Shown here piece after piece: positions 61,465 through 64,000 of a stretch of DNA of 64,000 bases; position 1 is the stretch's first letter; each line of letters opens with the position of its first letter. The stretch lies in contig CATQIH010000002.1 of NCBI GenBank assembly GCA_958296015.1, positions 1-64,000 on the forward strand, written 5' to 3'. Made by a program: the position numbers and the translations under genes. The stretch comes from Cyclobacteriaceae bacterium (GTDB lineage: Bacteria; Bacteroidota; Bacteroidia; Cytophagales; Cyclobacteriaceae). The notes under the pieces are model-generated. The model saw nothing but the letters and a program-made list of their open reading frames with translations. It was not told where the DNA came from and searched no databases.

Positions 61465-63735
61465 TTACGACTTGCCTTCCAGCTTACGGATGAGGTTCAG
61501 TGCAGAACCTGCTTTGAGCCATTCAATCTGGTTTTCATTATAGGTATGGTTCGTTTTGATCATGTCTTCCGAACCATCGGTGTGTTTGAATTTCAGGGTG
61601 ACGGGCTTGCCGGGAGCAAACTGATCCAGGTCTACTGTTTCAATCACATCATCTTCCTGTACCTTGTCATAGTCGGCAGGATTGGCAAACGTGAGGGCCA
61701 GCATGCCTTGCTTCTTCAGGTTGGTTTCGTGAATACGGGCAAAAGATTTTACCAGCACGATACGTACCCCCAGGTGGCGGGGTTCCATGGCTGCATGTTC
61801 GCGCGACGAACCTTCGCCGTAGTTGTCATCACCCACCACAATGGTTGGAATGCCTTCGGCTTTGTACTTTCTGGCGGTATCTGGCACGGCACCGTATTCG
61901 CCGGTTACCTGGCTTTTCACTTTATTGGACTGCTCATTGAACGCATTGATGGCACCAATCAGGCAGTTGTTGGAGATATTGTCCAGGTGGCCACGGTATT
62001 TCAGCCAAGGACCTGCCATAGAAATATGGTCGGTGGTACATTTGCCGAGTGCTTTGATGAGCAGGCGCATACCGGTGATATTGCCACCTTTCCAGGGTTC
62101 AAACGGCGTGAGCAGTTGCAGGCGGTCAGAGTCTTCATCTACCTGTACGGCTACATGGCTGCCATCTTGGGCAGGGGCCTGATAGCCTGCATCTTCTACG
62201 GCAAAGCCTTTGGGTGGCAACTCAATGCCTTGCGGCTCGTCGAGCATCACTTCCTGTCCATCGGCGTTTTTAAGCTTATCTTTCAGTGGGTTGAACATCA
62301 GCGTGCCGGCAATGGCCAGGGCAGTGGTTAGCTCCGGGGAAGCTACAAACGAGTGCGTATTCGGGTTGCCATCGTTTCTTTTGGCAAAGTTACGGTTGAA
62401 CGAAGTCACAATCGTGTTTTTCTTGTTTGGGTCTTTGCTGTGGCGTGCCCACTGTCCGATGCAAGGTCCGCAGGCATTGGCCAGTACCACGCCGCCCATT
62501 TCACCAAAAGTATCCAGCAAACCATCGCGCTCGGTGGTGTATCGTACCAGTTCGGAGCCTGGCGTGATGGTGTACTCTGATTTGGCCTTTAGTTTTTTGT
62601 CTACCGCCTGTTGCGCAATAGAGGCTGCACGGGTGATGTCTTCATACGATGAGTTGGTGCACGAGCCAATCAGGCCCACTTCAATTTCTTCCGGCCAGTT
62701 GTGTTCTTTGGCTGCTTCTGCCAGCTTGGAGATTGGCCAGGCCAGATCAGGGGTAAACGGACCATTCACGTGAGGTTCCAGCTCTGAAAGATTGATTTCA
62801 ATGACCTGATCGTAGAACTTTTCAGGAGTTTCCCATACTTCAGCATCAGGCCGCAGGTGGTCTTTCACCTTTTCAGCTTCGTTGGCTATATCCTCACGGT
62901 CGGTAGCCATCAAATAATCTTTCATTTTATCGCTGTAGGCAAACAGAGAGGTAGTAGCACCGATTTCCGCTCCCATGTTGCAGATGGTACCCTTACCAGT
63001 GCAGGAGATCGCGTCGGCTCCTTCGCCAAAATATTCTACAATGGCCCCGGTACCACCTTTGACAGTCAGGATGCCCGCTACTTTCAGGATGACATCTTTG
63101 GCAGAAGTCCATCCGCTGAGCCTGCCGGTAAGTTTTATACCAATAAGTTTCGGGAATTTAAGTTCCCAGGCCATGCCGGCCATCACATCCACAGCATCAG
63201 CACCCCCTACACCAATGGCGACCATGCCCAAGCCACCCGCGTTGGGTGTATGAGAATCGGTACCGATCATCATACCACCTGGGAAAGCATAATTTTCCAG
63301 CACCACCTGGTGGATGATACCCGCGCCTGGTTTCCAAAAGCCGATGCCGTATTTGTTGGACACAGAAGACAGGAAGTCGTATACTTCCTTGTTGGTATTG
63401 ATGGCTTTTTCCAAATCCTGTGCCGCACCTACTTCTGCCTGAATGAGGTGATCGCAGTGTACGGTAGAAGGAACGGCAGCAGTATCTTTACCTGCCTGCA
63501 TAAATTGTAGTAGGGCCATCTGTGCGGTGGCATCCTGCATGGCTACACGGTCGGGCCTGAACTCCACGTAGGATTTACCGCGCTCGAGAGCTTCGGAGGG
63601 ATCGCCCTGATAGAGGTGGGAGTATAAGATTTTTTCAGCCAGCGTGAGGGGACGCCCCACAGCCTGACGCGCCTTTTCAATACGGTCGCCCATCTGAGCG
63701 TACACGTCCTTGATCATATCTATGTCGAAAGCCAT
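61465..63735 (-). CDS. acn: Aconitate hydratase, 756 aa
   Basis: Aconitase interconverts citrate and isocitrate in the TCA cycle, with a 4Fe-4S cluster. The ligands are C359 ([16 protein letters not shown]), C422 and C425 ([11 protein letters not shown]). Other family parts are [24 protein letters not shown] (about 160-183) and the swivel domain with [13 protein letters not shown]. The length and the N-terminal [14 protein letters not shown] pattern suit the mitochondrial-type aconitase family used by Bacteroidota. The ATG at 63735 is clear. The gene is followed by a shared terminator. Confidence 0.96.
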   Translation of the reverse strand: MAFDIDMIKDVYAQMGDRIEKARQAVGRPLTLAEKILYSHLYQGDPSEALERGKSYVEFRPDRVAMQDATAQMALLQFMQAGKDTAAVPSTVHCDHLIQAEVGAAQDLEKAINTNKEVYDFLSSVSNKYGIGFWKPGAGIIHQVVLENYAFPGGMMIGTDSHTPNAGGLGMVAIGVGGADAVDVMAGMAWELKFPKLIGIKLTGRLSGWTSAKDVILKVAGILTVKGGTGAIVEYFGEGADAISCTGKGTICNMGAEIGATTSLFAYSDKMKDYLMATDREDIANEAEKVKDHLRPDAEVWETPEKFYDQVIEINLSELEPHVNGPFTPDLAWPISKLAEAAKEHNWPEEIEVGLIGSCTNSSYEDITRAASIAQQAVDKKLKAKSEYTITPGSELVRYTTERDGLLDTFGEMGGVVLANACGPCIGQWARHSKDPNKKNTIVTSFNRNFAKRNDGNPNTHSFVASPELTTALAIAGTLMFNPLKDKLKNADGQEVMLDEPQGIELPPKGFAVEDAGYQAPAQDGSHVAVQVDEDSDRLQLLTPFEPWKGGNITGMRLLIKALGKCTTDHISMAGPWLKYRGHLDNISNNCLIGAINAFNEQSNKVKSQVTGEYGAVPDTARKYKAEGIPTIVVGDDNYGEGSSREHAAMEPRHLGVRIVLVKSFARIHETNLKKQGMLALTFANPADYDKVQEDDVIETVDLDQFAPGKPVTLKFKHTDGSEDMIKTNHTYNENQIEWLKAGSALNLIRKLEGKS

Positions 63736-64000
63736 GCGATAGAAGTTTAGTTTAAAGAATAAAAATTATGTTTGCAAAAATAAGAATTCCGGTGAGAATC
63801 GGTAATGATAAACCTTTTTGCTATATATGTTTGTACGTAGTTTTCCGGGTTTGGGTCTAATTTAAACGAATTCTAAAGTTTGAGGGAAGTGGGAAGTCCA
63901 GAGTAACACCCCACGGGAACCGAAGACGGGAAGCGGGAGATCAAAGTTATACTTGATGGCGGATGTATTGCAAATTAATATAATAAATCCAGTACACATA
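63736..64000. other. Aconitase upstream region with purine-rich repeats; runs off the window
   Basis: The first 110 bases are AT-rich and hold the probable promoter of aconitase. From 63876 to 63950 there is a degenerate purine-rich word repeat (gggaagtgggaagt, cgaagacgggaagcgggaga). No gene is seen before the window ends. Confidence 0.5.
63775..63782 (-). promoter_or_regulatory. Candidate -7 promoter box of aconitase (TATTTTTG on the minus strand)
   Basis: The octamer fits TAnnTTTG on the minus strand and lies 39 bases upstream of the ATG at 63735. No matching -33 box is seen at 19-20 bases, so this is only tentative. Confidence 0.4.

Noticed and set aside
61426-62331. 301-codon plus-strand frame inside aconitase
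   Set aside because: It is a shadow of the aconitase gene, whose motifs and start are unambiguous.

Overview
The window looks like a chromosomal segment of a Bacteroidota bacterium, most likely of the Cytophagales. The reasons are four secreted proteins with type IX secretion (T9SS) C-terminal signals, a PorP/SprF-family protein beside one of them, several small proteins typical of that phylum, A-rich sequence in place of Shine-Dalgarno sites, and a few TAnnTTTG -7 promoter boxes. No rRNA, tRNA, CRISPR array, transposase or phage gene was recognised. The genome cannot be assigned to a genus from the sequence alone.

Layout. Positions 1-2300 are a repeat-rich border: a 15-bp minisatellite, a 70-bp direct repeat with an inverted partial copy near 2254-2292, an AT-rich membrane-protein gene and a coiled-coil hypothetical gene. 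A threonine aldolase (2313-3329, minus) is followed by an ECF sigma factor / anti-sigma-like / outer-membrane protein operon (3510-5875). Then come a PorP/SprF protein and a 1422-residue PKD-repeat T9SS cargo (6225-11609, minus), DNA polymerase IV and an MscS channel. An arginine biosynthesis operon (acetyltransferase, argG, argC; 14686-17563) follows, preceded by an arginine-codon-rich leader peptide and a terminator-like hairpin. A minus-strand block holds an MFS transporter, pyrF, a LolA-like protein and ftsK (17931-23451). Next are hisH, an aminotransferase and prephenate dehydrogenase (24637-27403), outer-membrane and small proteins, a histidine kinase and a Ppx/GppA phosphatase (27458-32419).

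The second half carries a P-domain T9SS protein (32609-35614), a GAF protein, an N-acetyltransferase, a PagL-like lipid A deacylase candidate, biotin synthase, an S4 RNA-binding protein and a secreted GH2 beta-galactosidase (39758-42904). After these come a beta-lactamase-fold serine hydrolase, a WYL regulator, a DinB-family protein, a CDGSH iron-sulfur protein and a 1.07-kb sparsely coding gap (49979-51051). A reprolysin-like T9SS metalloprotease, an unrecognised 331-residue protein, a rimK/desuccinylase-like pair, an Lhr-type DEXH helicase, another T9SS protein and aconitase fill the rest.

Most genes are ordinary housekeeping or surface genes. The strongest unexpected signal is the probable arginine attenuator at 14508-14650: a -7 box, a 22-codon reading frame with four Arg codons among seven, a hairpin overlapping those codons, and then a terminator-like hairpin with a pyrimidine-rich tail, all just before the arginine operon. 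The acetyltransferase of that operon has a cysteine cluster and is a candidate for the first step of arginine synthesis. Other items of interest are microproteins shorter than usual annotation limits, several families of intergenic simple repeats, and an isolated hisH.
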